A stretch of DNA of 64,000 bases from Alloteropsis semialata (lineage: Eukaryota; Streptophyta; Magnoliopsida; Poales; Poaceae): assembly GCA_004135705.1 (NCBI GenBank), contig CM014272.1:26160845-26224844 (forward strand), written 5' to 3'. The notes below the pieces were generated by a model. It was not told the DNA's origin, did no database searches, and was given only the letters and a program-made list of their open reading frames with translations. The translations under genes were made by a program, and so were the position numbers. Shown here piece by piece: positions 21,835-32,996 of the stretch (the first letter of the stretch is position 1; each line of letters starts with the position of its first letter).

Positions 21835-22105
21835 CTAAATGAAGTCTATTTGCAAAACCTCTTCACGGATGAGCGTAACTTTTCGAGACGAATCTAATGA
21901 GCCTAATTAATCGATGATTGGCTACAGTGATGCTACAGTAACCATCGTCTAATCATCCTCTAATCATGCGGTCAAAGGCCTTATTAGATTCTTCAGAGTT
22001 CCTAATGCAGGAGTTCTGGAGTTAGTTTTGTAAAATACCTTTATTTAATACCTTTAATTAGTGATCAAAGTTGTGAACAGTATCTAGTGCCGAAAAACCA
22101 AACGG
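21835..22105. mobile_element. Common grass MITE (TTTTCGAGACGAATCTAATG type)
   Basis: The segment contains TTTTCGAGACGAATCTAATG, GCCTAATTAATCGATGATT and TCATGCGGTCAAAGGCC, phrases I recognise as a very abundant MITE family in grass genomes. It ends near CCAAACGGGCC. Exact termini and target duplication were not resolved. Confidence 0.65.
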
Positions 22106-22731
22106 GCCGGAGAAACTGGTCTCAAGGAACAGGCCGTGGAAACTGGACCGGGCAAACCACAGATACTCCTGCGACACGCCCCTCGGCTCAGAATTCACGA
22201 TCTATAGATCCTGCCTGCGCAAGATCTCGAGCAGATCCCTTGCCCAGATGCTCCGCGTACGCTGCTCCAGAATTCAGTGGCCGCAGGCAGCCGTATGAGC
22301 TAGCGGATGTAACGGAGTGAAGTGATTGAGTGCAATCCTGCTCGACTTTTGGACGCTCTCTCGGCCTCGCTGCACGAGCACGAAGCCCGACTACTGCTGG
22401 CTACTGGTAGTAGTAGCATGTCTTGGCATGGTTTTTCTCGCACACGGCGGCAGCAGGAAAAAAGCGGTGCCCTCTTTTTCTGTACTTGGACCAAAGCTTC
22501 GCACCGCAACAGTAGACCCTGTCTCGCCCCTCTTATAACATTTTCGTGCCTTGCGTACAGTACGTGCTACTGCTACGTGCCTTGCGCGGTCAACAGTGCT
22601 TGAACTTGGTTCTGTTTGACGCACGCTTAGGGTACTCCGTATGTTTGATCCGATTATGAGTGTGAAAATCAATAGATTTTTCTAATCATCAATAGATTTT
22701 TCTAATCTCTTAGCAGAATCTGTATTCTACG
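22106..22731. other. Mixed-composition intergenic DNA
   Basis: Short overlapping frames only; nothing resembling a known protein. A direct repeat AATAGATTTTTCTAATC occurs at about 22670-22706. Confidence 0.5.
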
Positions 22732-22983
22732 TACTGCCTCCGGCTCTTTTATAAGACACATAAAGATTTAAACTATATAATCTTTATCAATAATTTGGCC
22801 AACAATTTTTAACTGTTATTAAACAAACTTGATATGTATAGATTCGTAATCAAATGTACTGTCCAATAACCATAAGTTTATAATAATATCAATTATAATA
22901 TAAAAATAAGTAAATGGTCAAAATGAAATCTGACCGACCGTGTCATATCAAGCTACGACTTGTAAGCTGGACCGAAGGGAGTA
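22732..22983. mobile_element. Stowaway MITE
   Basis: Starts TACTGCCTCCGGCTC and ends GACCGAAGGGAGTA, the inverted CTCCCTCCGT-type ends and TA target duplication of Stowaway (Tc1/mariner) MITEs. The centre is AT-rich and has no coding capacity. Confidence 0.85.
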
Positions 22984-23489
22984 ACGGAAAAATCTAGGCT
23001 GCTTGGTTTGCCAGATAATGGACGCTGGATTATAGCCGTGTGATCAGTTGTACCCTTCATGTGTTAATGGGAGAGGATGTGATCAGGGCAATTTCGTAAA
23101 TTCCACATAGTTGGGTTCCATGAGATTCCTGAATTATAAGAATCCGGTATGAAAGATTGTAAAATCTATGTTGTTAAAATCTTAGCCGTTTGGATTATAT
23201 TCCATTTTTTTGAGCTAGAATCCATAATCATAATCTTAATTTGGTTCGGGATACTAGAAATTGCATGCCGCATACTCTCTTCTAGTAATTTTGGTGGTAT
23301 TAGATTTGGCTGAGTGGCCACTTTAGTATGGATTAATGATAAAGAGAACCAGAGACCGATCGTGGTGCAAGGACAATTCATATGTAACGGCTTCACTCTT
23401 GTTGCCATCTCGTCTTCTTCATTTACTACAAAAGGGTGCATTTGGAGGGTTGAATTCATTGGCCGATCTGCTACTCAAAGAGACAGAAT

Positions 23490-23716
23490 TGGGGCCTGCT
23501 TGGTTGCAGGCCTTCACATGCCATGCCAAGCTATGGCTCGCCACGTTCTGTGATGCTAGAAATCGGCGCCACACTTTGTGGCGTGAAGAGCTGCAGATTG
23601 ACATGTTTTTGCATGTGCCTGTCAGAAGTTATTCACCAACCAAATACTTGCCAATACATATGTGACTGCCACATGAGTGGATTGGCAAATGCTAGCCGAG
23701 AACCAAGCAGCCCCTG
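23490..23716. mobile_element. Putative MITE with GGGGCCTGCTTGGTT ends
   Basis: The left end GGGGCCTGCTTGGTT and the right end AACCAAGCAGCCCC are inverted repeats about 225 bp apart. A target duplication is not clear. Confidence 0.5.
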
Positions 23717-23804
23717 AGTTTCAAAGCAAAGGTGATGAACAGACTGTGTTGTTGTTCAACTTCTCCAACTAGAGAAGCTTTGTCAGGAAAAATGCGCGCA
23801 CACA

Positions 23805-24150
23805 CGCGCGTGTTTGGTTCCATACATGAGCCTCCGTCCAGGCTCATCGGATGCAATCACGATAAGTTTGGTTGCCTAGCGTGGACAGTGGGCTTGGCCC
23901 AAGGGGTGCAAAGGCGGTCCTCAAACCTGGCTCACGGGATGCTGCCAAAATCCTTATCACCTTAGAGCCAGGCTCGCTCGCTGCAGCAGAGCGCGCGGTA
24001 AAAATTGGACATGGCAGTCAACCAAACACTTGTTCTCTCTAGTCTGGCCGGAACAAGCCAATCAACCAAACAATAGCATCTTGCATGCGCCAGGCCTAGC
24101 CAGCGGTGGCCTAGCTCCCTTGTGCGAACCAAACTCGGACGGGGTAGCAA
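23805..24150. mobile_element. Putative MITE with TGTTTGGTTC ends
   Basis: CGTGTTTGGTTCCATAC at the left is mirrored by TGCGAACCAAACTCG at the right, and internal copies of ACCAAAC occur in both orientations. The termini are only approximate. Confidence 0.35.
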
Positions 24151-24701
24151 ACTAAATATGTCCTAAATATCCCACTTCCTCGCCTCTTCTTCTTCTTTTT
24201 CCCATACTGACGATTTACAATGTGACTAGGTTTTTTTCCTATGTGGAGTCCTATCACGCTTGCTACAATTTTGTTGCTTAGTTTTGATCATTTGTGTATA
24301 AAGTGGTGCTATAAAACTATGTATCATATCGAAATATTTGTAGTTGCTGATTTTTTATTACGATTTTGACTATTTATTTTATTTAAAAAAATATTTTGTA
24401 TATATATTATTTTTGGCTTGTGATTTGTTTTCTATTATATGTATTATAAGCGTGACTTCTCTTATTGCATATTTACCTAAAAGAATTATTAAATAAAATG
24501 TTAAATATTTTAGAAAAAATAGACAACTATTTGATACTACAGCTATATACACCTGCACGACCGGTGGTCACACTGGAACAGCCAGCTCTCGTGCGCACGC
24601 AGGCCCCCGCTGCAGCGCGCATCTGCTGTGGCTACCGGCTACCCATTTTGAGCTCACGTCAGGTCACCCTGTGTGGGTTTGGAAGCCCCCCGGGTCATGG
24701 C

Positions 24702-25135
24702 CATAGAACAAAAAGCCGGACCGGTCATTGAACCTCCTGGTTCACTGGTTTAGTGGTCTGACCAGTGGGCTGGCCGGTTCGACCCCGGTTCAAATGCATA
24801 GATAAAATAGGTAATTTTCACAAGCAAAGTACATCGTAGATGGCCAGCACAGGTGGGTTTCAGTCCATCGAACAGGGTTCGAACCCCTTCCACATCACTT
24901 ATATTAGCTTTTTATGTGTAATATTCCCTTTGGGCCTCTAGCTGGGCTGTCTATAGCGCAATTTCGGCCCAGTATGCGCGCGGCAGAGCAGATTTGAGCC
25001 TGGTGTTGGTGGAATATGCTGTTTAGGTCCGGTTTTTTTCCCCTACCGATCTTTTACCTGAACCGAGCCGGTAAGGCTGCCGGTTCACGGTTTTTCTGGT
25101 TGGACCAGTGGTCCGGTCCGGTTTTTTGTACTATG
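24702..25135. mobile_element. hAT-type non-autonomous element, 434 bp
   Basis: Inverted ends CATAGAACAAAAAGCCGGAC and (read inward on the minus strand) CATAGTACAAAAAACCGGAC, flanked by perfect 8-bp duplications GTCATGGC at 24694-24701 and 25136-25143. An 8-bp duplication with C-A...T-G ends fits hAT. Internally it holds many GGACCGG/CCGGTTC motifs and, near 24881-24893, GGGTTCGAACCCC, which resembles a tRNA B-box. Confidence 0.85.
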
Positions 25136-25199
25136 GTCATGGCGGAGCTGCCATTCCGGGAAGCCAGCAGCACACGGCCGGTGGAGCACGATGCACGGG

Positions 25200-26010
25200 T
25201 GTCGGGGTTCTTTACCGCCAGCAAGTAATAAAATCGTGGAGTGCGCGTCGTGCCTCGGACGGTTGCGCAAAAGAGGGACACAAGGATTTATACTGGTTCG
25301 GGCCTCCGGGGAGTAACACCCTACGTCCAGTTCGTGCTGCTCGTGTTATTTGCGCTGGTTTGTAGTAGGGGGATACAAACGGACGAGAGAGGGAGAGCTT
25401 CCCAAGTCTCTGGCGTGTGAATGAGCTCAGTCCGGTGACTGGCTGGAGAAAGAAGAAGCACAGGAGAGGGAGCGCTCCCCTCCAGAGGAAAAGTAGTCCC
25501 TGCCTCTCGCAGGGGGCCTGGCTCTCCCTTTTATAGCCCAAGGGGAGCCAGTAAAGTAAAAAGTAAGAGAGAGTACACGGTAAAAAGGAAAAAAGGAGGA
25601 GTGCCTGCCCATGTTGTGGGGTCCGTTGTCCTTCCGAGTACTGTAGCCATGCCCTGCTGGTGCCAGTTTCGTCAGGGTGTGGTTGGCATAGTGTAGCGGC
25701 TTGACTTTGGACGCTACGGTCTTCTCGGTGGTTGCTTGGTTGCGAAGAGTTGAACCAGTCGGAGACGGAGACTAGTCGGGCGAACGGAGACTAGTCGAGC
25801 GAGCGAAGCTCGGATGGGCTTACATCGGCAAAGCACTCGGACGTGCCTAGCTTGCATGCTGGGTGCCAAAGCACTCGGACGTGCTTGGCTTTGAGGCAAT
25901 ATGTTATTATAGCTTTTTTGGCTGTTTTTTTTATAAAAATAAATCTAAAAAAACCATCTCCAAATACTCCGGTGGCCAACTTTGAGTATCTATAATATTG
26001 GATCCCGACA
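25200..26010. mobile_element. Solo LTR, 811 bp
   Basis: TGTCGGGG...CCCGACA termini (7-bp perfect inversion) with a 5-bp target duplication ACGGG at 25195-25199 and 26011-26015. It contains GGATTTATACTGGTTCGGGC, frequent in gypsy-type LTRs of grasses (recognised, not computed). No internal domain or second LTR is present. Confidence 0.85.
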
Positions 26011-26511
26011 ACGGGTCACCACGACACCGGTAGCAGCGATCGATCGGCCGCGACAGGAAAGGGCAAACGTTGGCGCACGCAAAAGATGGCAAGCGAAGGA
26101 GAGGGCGGTGGTTGCGCATGCATGGCCAGGCCAGGCTGCATGGCGCCATGGCAGAAGCATCCGCAGACCGCAGGTGGGTCCCGACCCGGCCTAGGCTAGC
26201 AGCAGCATGATCCCTAGGGCAAATGCCCGCGCCAGACAGCCGCGGCGTGCAGAGGGAATTTAAACTCAGGGGGTGTCCCGAGGCCGGCAGGACGGAGCAG
26301 CAGCGATCGCCGATGGATTGGATTGATGGATCGGCATCCGTCAACCCCTGGCTGTCCCCTTCCCTCCTCTACCCTGCCCTCTCTCGGCTGAGGGGTGTTG
26401 AGATGCACCTGTTATATATAGTATTTATATATTAAATCGTATGTATATTGATAAAAAATAGATTGATATGGTTTTTTAATGAAAACTTTATGCGCTTTTT
26501 TTAACTAAGAC

Positions 26512-26650
26512 TTTGTTTAGATAGAGTGAATTCGATTGAATTCAATGATTAGAAGTGCACTGAGAATTGAAAAAAATAGAAAGAGGACACGTAGTTCAAT
26601 ATATTGCTTTTGACTGTAACAGTGGCCTTTCGCGAATCTAAACAGGGTTC
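26512..26650. mobile_element. MITE related to the one inside the bZIP exon
   Basis: Begins ACTTTGTTTAGAT, has GAATTCGATTGAATTC, GTGCACTGAGAATTGAAAAA and GAGGACACGTAGTTCAAT in the same order as the 8652-8792 MITE, and ends ATCTAAACAGG. It is a diverged relative. Confidence 0.6.
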
Positions 26651-27260
26651 ACTGCCGCTGCCCGCCCCCCGTCCATCGTTCCAGTTCAACCATCGTGCCG
26701 CGTGCGTACAGCCAGGGAGATGAGAGGTGTCAGCTTCTGATCTCGAGCATCCGGGCATGGATGATGGAGCACGCAGCACAGCCGGTCAATGCGCGTTGCC
26801 GCTGGGGGTGGGGGTGGTGAGACACGCGGCCCAAGCCACAGCCAGTCGATCCGAATCGCTGGGCAAAGAAGAGAACCGGCGAGATACGGCCGCCCGCATC
26901 GGGTCGTGGGTGCGGGCGTGGCTGGTTACTCGATCGCGTCGTGTCGCGCGACCCCCGCGGGGTCGACGTGACCGGCGCTGCTGTTCACCACTCATTGCCG
27001 ATGGATGGACGGACGGACCGCCCCCACCCGGGCACCCGCACCGGCCTCCGTTCACAGCCGCACTGTAGCACATTCTGCAACTGGAAATCGTTTGCCCGTA
27101 CCGTTCCAGGGCTCCCGTTGCTAGCCACGATGGGTAATGACCTCAGGCAACTAACAAACACAGATACAAACCACTGGCTGCATTTTTTTTCTACTCATAT
27201 CGACGTGTTCCTCCAAATCTACAGTAACTGGCGCTACAGCAGCGTCTCGCTATTCACTCA
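26651..27260. other. GC-rich intergenic segment
   Basis: Open frames occur on both strands because of high GC, and none is recognisable. It may be relics of a gene or promoter. Confidence 0.35.
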
Positions 27261-27279
27261 ATTTGTTTGAATCTCAATC

Positions 27280-27835
27280 AGTGTTATCCTAGACGCTAAA
27301 CGCTAGACAGTCGCTCATCCTCTGTTTAGTGTTTAAACAGTTTAGACGAGAGATTAAACGGGTTAAATGATTTACACTGTAGCTATAAGTATATATAAAA
27401 AAATTATAATTTCATGCTATAGTTTTTGGATAATTGCAATTTAAGTTATGCATATAATAAATAACGACACCTCATTTTCATATTACACATAATACCCATA
27501 TATTTGCTACTTTAATTCATGTTCTTTTCTTAAGACGTGCTTATAGAACCTATATTCAACCGCCAATATCCAATTATCTCACCAAAACATGTTCCTTATT
27601 GTCTAAATGATCGTTTAAACGTGTGTTTTTATGTGTAAACATGTTTAACTTCTGTTTAATTTCACTATTTATACTGTTTTTTATCAAATTGACCGTTTAT
27701 ATGTGTTTAGCGTTTAACTCGGCGACTAGATCCTAAACTATGCATATACCCTCTGTGTACAGTTTAAACGGAGGTAAACAACGGTTTATGATTTAAACGG
27801 AGGTAAACGACTATTTACACGCGTTTAAACGACCA
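27280..27835. repeat. AT-rich segment with recurrent GTTTAAACG motifs
   Basis: GTTTAAAC/GTTTAAACG and AAACGGAGGTAAACG occur many times. The left part (AGACGCTAAACGCTAGACAG) and right part (GCGTTTAAACGACCACTG) look like the ends of a small non-autonomous transposon, but no target duplication is visible. Confidence 0.45.
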
Positions 27836-28946
27836 CTGCCTTCAATTCCCTCTCTCCCTCTGGAACGTACAGAAATACGGAATTCTTTCCCTTTCCCCTG
27901 CCTGATTTCCCTGCTACTGCAACTCTGCACACAAGGCCCTGCTGCCCGGCAAGCATCGCCCCAGCGGCCGCTCCCATTGCAACAGTGAATGCACAACACG
28001 TGTAACTCGGGAGCAGGCCCCTACACCAAACCACCAAGCAGAGCCTACGTCCCCACAGTTCCCTACTACTCGCCCCTGCCTTCACAGTTCACAGCCATCA
28101 CACTCCAATTAATGCCAGGCGCAAAGCGAAGCCAAGCCCCACATCAATCGCTGTGGCATGTCCGTCGCTCGGCCCCATCTCCATCTCTCTCTCTCTCTTG
28201 TCAGGCAGAAAGCCGAGGCCCACCAGAGGGGCACAGCCTTGCCCAGAAAAAGCAAGTCACACAGACAGGACACAGCTGCACACGACCGCACGGACACACT
28301 GGCGAAGGTGAAGCACATCAATGGAGGCATGGAGCTGGAGCACCACCCCCTCGCCCTTGGCAAAACGGCACGGCAACAACCAGCAGGGGCTCACACATGA
28401 AGCTCAACCAAAAGGGGAAAGCGAGCGAGCAATGCTAAACACCACGGAAAGCATTCGCCTTCTTTATCGCAACCGCTGCTGCTGCTTGCTACCTCCAGCT
28501 GAAAGAAGCTTTGCCATTACACAGTACACAGACAGCAGGCCTGTTGACCCAAAAACAAGATCGCATTCATTCAAAACTAGTGCTCGCATTTAAACTTTCC
28601 TCCGGGGACTTCTTTGCACCGCTCGATGCGTGTCATGTACAGTCCACGTGACCTTGGCAAAAACACAAAAACGCAAAGAGTCCCCTCTCGCTCGCAGGCG
28701 CGATCCAACAAAGCTAACAAAAATCACCACTCCAACAACCAGCTACTTACACTTGACTGCTGCCTACCCATGCCAAAGCAAGAACCAAGAACTGCCTGCA
28801 GTGTGCCGCTGCTACTGACTGACTGACCGATCGACTGACTGATCGACGATGCTAACTGTGTTATTATGCTACTAGACTAGTGTGGTAGTATTTGAAGTTT
28901 ATACGTATACGTGGGGCGGAATGGACGGAGCTCCCGGCAGCGGCGG

Positions 28947-30584
28947 CTACGGGGGAGAGCCGGCGGTGGGGTCGACGCAGGTGGCGACGCGGACGGAGAG
29001 GTCGTACTTGAAGGAGTTGGCGTACTCGAAGGAGATGGTCTCGCCGCCCAGCATCGGCCGCCCGTCGTTGAGGAGGCAGTCGTCGTGCCCCAGCCGCCGG
29101 AACTTGCTGGGGTCCACCAGGCTCACCGAGCTGAACCACCCGCACCGCACGTGGATGCCCGCGATCGCGCACTCCTCGCCGGACCCGTCCAGGTCGCCCA
29201 GGCACCGGTTCACCACGTCCACCTTGTACGCCGGCACCCCGCTCGGCAGCGGCGACGCGTGCCCCTGGAAGATCTCGATGTCCTCCGCGCCCGCGCACCC
29301 CTCGTCCACCCGGCTCAGCCGCGCCGGGACCCCGCCGCTGTTGGTGCCATTGACGGAGCCCGCCGCGCCGGCGAAGCCACCTGCATTATTGCCCAAGGGC
29401 CACAGCACAAGCAAACAAAACTGTGAGAAAAGCCGGCAGAGTAGTGGTGGTACTAGTTGTGCAGGATGCAGCAAGCCAGCAATTGCTAAAAGAGAGGCGT
29501 GGGCCCGCGTGTCATGCACGGCGGCTCACGACAGAACGAATCAATGGAAGCTTGGAGAGCTCGAGCAGTCGGGCACCGGCATGGGACGGGTACCTCTCCG
29601 GTCCTCCCCGTCCTCGGAGCGATCGGTCCGAACCCCACGACAAAACAGTGCCAGGCATGGGGCCGCCCGACCGCAGCGCGGCGGGGCCCGCGGGGGGAGG
29701 GGCCGGTCGGAGAAAGCGCGGGGCGGTGGGGCCCCAGGGGGGCGCGCGGCGCCAGGCTCTGGCCGTCGGACCAGCGGATCGGACGGGGAGGGGAATGGGG
29801 CGAGTAGGTGGGAGGCGGGGGACGGGACGGAGCTTGCGGTTTACCTGGCGGGCGGAGGATCTTGCGGGGCAGGGGCGCGGGCGCGGACAGGGCGGCGGCG
29901 ACGGCGCGGGGTGCCGGACGCGGCGGACCCGCTGGTACGGCGGTCGGCGGCGGCGAGAATCCTGCAGGGACACACGGGAGACGGTTGGACGGAAGCTTAC
30001 ACGGAAAAAGGCCAAACCGGAAAAGGCGAAATAATTCCATCCAAAATCAAGACCAAAGAGCGGAACAATTTCATACAAAAATATCTCGCGATTTTGGAAA
30101 TCAAAGCTCCAGTGGAATGAAGTTCATCTGAGTTGGGGGTAAAACAATTCCAAAAAAAGCATTGTGCAGTGGAAGGATAGATTCTTCCTAGATTGCATCG
30201 AGTTCATGGTGGCGGTTAAACCTGAACAGAAAACAACAGGTTCGTTGAGCAGATTAATCGAACAAAATCCTGGTTGCTTACAGAAAAAATTGCAGGAAAA
30301 AAAATCCCAAACGAAACGAGCACGACAAGCAGCGGCGGATTACGAGCATCTCGAACGAACGAGTAGTACATCCGGCGCAACTGAACCGGAGAGAACCAAG
30401 GCCACAATGCCGCGGCGGAAAAGTAGCACACGGGAAAGCACGGACAGGGCACGGCACCTGCGTCGTCGGAGGCGGTGGCGAGGGAGGCGGAGCCGAGCAG
30501 CACGATCAGCCACGCCGAGGCGGCGAGCGCCCTCGTCGCGCGCGAGGCCGGTGACGACGACGACGACGACGGAGACGCCCTCAT
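28947..30584 (-). CDS. TPD1-like small secreted cysteine-rich protein
   Basis: Three coding exons, 30584-30458, 29961-29845 and 29380-28947, splice in phase to 225 residues. Residues 1-39 are a signal peptide (hydrophobic core SAWLIVLLGSASLATAS). Residues 40-80 are a Pro/Ala-rich low-complexity linker encoded by exon 2. The last about 120 residues form the TPD1 domain with six cysteines and hallmark blocks EDIEIFQG, PLPSGVPAYKVDVVN, IHVRCGWFSS, DDCLLNDGRPM and SFEYANSFKYDLSV. Known of the family: TPD1 is a secreted ligand of the receptor kinase EMS1/EXS (MSP1 in rice) that specifies tapetal and other somatic cells in anthers and limits germ-cell number; grasses have several TDL paralogues. 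A GT donor at 31123 and AG acceptor just before the ATG suggest a 5' UTR intron, and a TATA box lies at 31354-31360. All key residues are present, so it is probably functional. Its role in this plant is inferred. Confidence 0.88.
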
Positions 30585-31353
30585 CGCGCTGGGACCCTGC
30601 AGAGCACACGAACGGAAGGAGTCGGGGTTGGTCAGATCAATCACGAGGCACCTCGAGGCCTCCGACTAGAGAAACAACCCGCAGCGGCGAGCACAAGGCA
30701 ATGGAGACGAAGTAGTACTAGAAGGTAAAGCAATCGAGAGAGCGCGTCCTGCCTGCCGGAGGGCAACTAGCAATCGCGTCCGCTAATGGCGGCCCCACCC
30801 CGCCGGCGCGCCGCGCCCCCACGCGAGCGCACTTGGTTCGTCGCCTCCAGCCCCCGGGCGCCGACGACGTTGGCAGGAGCCTCGCCGGGGAGTGGATGCA
30901 GGGAGGCCACCGCGACGCGCCTCCCCGGGGAGCGGCCGCGTACGCACGCGTCGACCACCGCGCCGCCGTGGGGAGCGGGGCCTCGTCGTCTGAGCAGCCT
31001 CGGAGCGACCACGGCGGCCGCGCCGGCGACCTCGGGGTTCAAGGCGCAAATCAAAGCATACGCGGAGGAAGGAGGAAGGGCGGAGAGCGAGAGGAGCACG
31101 AGGTGGATGGCGGCGGCGGCTACCTGGAGGAAGTGGTGGACTTGGTCGGCGGCGACGGCGAAGGCGACGACGATCTCGCAACGGCGCGGCCGGCACGCGG
31201 GTCGCAGTAGGGTTTTCCTTCCGTCCCCCTCCCTCTCGCTGGTGCACGTGCGGGTGGCGCGGACGGGGACTGGACGAGAGGCGCGGCGAATGTCTGCGAG
31301 GCGTGCGGCGGTGGAGTTGGTGCTTGCCTTGGCCGCCCGTACGTGACGCTGGC

Positions 31354-31361
31354 TTATATAG
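31354..31361 (-). promoter_or_regulatory. TATA box of the TPD1-like gene
   Basis: CTATATAAG on the minus strand, about 770 bp upstream of the ATG. It fits a transcription start near 31325 and a 5' UTR exon that ends at a GT donor at 31123 (CTTCCTCCAG|GTAGCC). Confidence 0.55.
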
Positions 31362-31399
31362 GGAAGGGAGAGGAGCTGGTCAGCAGATGGAGATGGGAG

Positions 31400-32990
31400 C
31401 GAAGCGCGGCGGAGAGAGAGACCATTCCTTTATGCCCGACTACAACCTTACCATAAAAAAATGGTGATGATCAAATCCATGGCATAATCAAAAATTTCAA
31501 AAATTTGGTGTAGTGATATTTGAATCGTTTTATGGCAATTGTTGCCCAGTCTTTTTTTATTAGGGATATGATCGGGTCCAATGTGCCAAATATTTTTATT
31601 TCTAAAATATATGCGTAAGGTATCTAGGTTTCTAGAGTAAGGATTTTGATGGTTCAAATGGAATTTATAGACTTATTTGTGACCAATGGCATGTTGATAC
31701 CTCGGAAATCATTGGCGGCATCCTTGCCATAGCTTTGGCTATGCTCACCCATGTTTGTGCCCATGCTCATGCAGCTTTTGTATTAGTCTTGCTAAGTTTC
31801 TATTGGCTTGCCAAATGCCCAAAACAATCCATATAAAGGCACAAATGCTAGGGCTCACAAGAAAGAATGGTAAGCCTGTTTTTTTTTTTTTTTTTGGAGC
31901 TCAGAAAAAAATGGTAAGCCTGGGGCTGCAAACCAAACCTGTCCACATGCACCGCTTGTTGGTGGGCCGGTTGGGTGGGCCTGGGAAGGGAGCGCGAGTG
32001 GGCCCGACAGGGGGGTTTTGGTTCAGTGCCGCAGGGGGGGAAAGGCGATCCGGTCTGGTCCGGTTCTGGTCAAGGCTGCTGCGCTGCCTGGCGCCGTGGA
32101 TTTAGATGAGCTGAACGAACGAACAAGGCTGGGGGCACTGGGCAGCCAGGCTCGAGCTTTAAGCTTTTGGCCTTTTTTCTGATCCGTGATGGACTCGTGA
32201 GTTTGAAAAGATCCTTTTTGGAGCTCCTCCGTCTGGCTCTCTCTGTGCTTCGATGCTCGTTTCAAAATTGAGATCAAGCTTGCAGCACTTGTGGCAGATG
32301 GCCTGGTTTTGGGCCTCCGATCGTAGCTCTTGAGCGAAAAATTCGACTCATTAAACTGAAGAGGAGAAGATCGTTGAGCATCCATGAAACAAGAGAAGAG
32401 GACCCAGGAGAGCCCGGCCCCGGCTGCGCCCGCAAATGGGAAGCGAATTATGCTGGCGCGGGCCGGTCCGGTTTCTTGCGTGGCCGTCGCGTTACGGGCG
32501 GGCCCCGTCTACGGCGAGGGCTCGTGGCGCGAAATCATGGGCTACTCATGTCGCACGCGCGCGGGTGTGTGGCGGGAGGGCATCGGATCGGTGCTTCTTG
32601 TAGTTGTAGGCCTTTGGGCTACTTGGGGCAATTTGGGTTGGCACCACACGGGACACGGCACGTGCGACTGTGCCCCGTCGTGTGCAGCACCTGCACGCTT
32701 TGCACACAGGAAGAGAGGAGACGAGGGGAGCCTGCATGTGGAGCGTCCGTGCTTTTCACCGGAACTGGAACAGTGGCCATCATGGTGCCGTGGGCCACGT
32801 CCGGATCCGACCGCGCCGCGTACGTGCGTGCGAGTCGAGTCGGTCGGGCGAGCAAGGCTACCCAGCGCGTGGCGTGGGTCCCAGCACGAAACGAAGCGTG
32901 TGCTGCTGGCGAGTGTGGACGGGTCGGTGGAATCATTTGCGGATGGGAGTTTGCGGCGACAAAATGGAATCGCAGTATCTGGCCCCAAGT
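31400..32990. other. Intergenic region between TPD1-like gene and copia element
   Basis: It includes a 17-base T run near 31879 and a GC-rich stretch (32390-32950) with overlapping frames on both strands. No protein or element is recognised. Confidence 0.4.
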
Positions 32991-32996
32991 TCATTT

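Noticed and set aside
29423..30131. Plus-strand and alternative minus-strand frames of 100-400 residues over the TPD1-like gene
   Set aside because: Shadows of GC-rich DNA; the spliced minus-strand TPD1 reading explains the region with splice sites, signal peptide and conserved cysteines.
30767..31346. GC-rich open frames of 110-186 residues on both strands
   Set aside because: They fall in the presumed 5' UTR, UTR intron and promoter of the TPD1-like gene; low-complexity Arg/Ala/Pro composition and no family resemblance.
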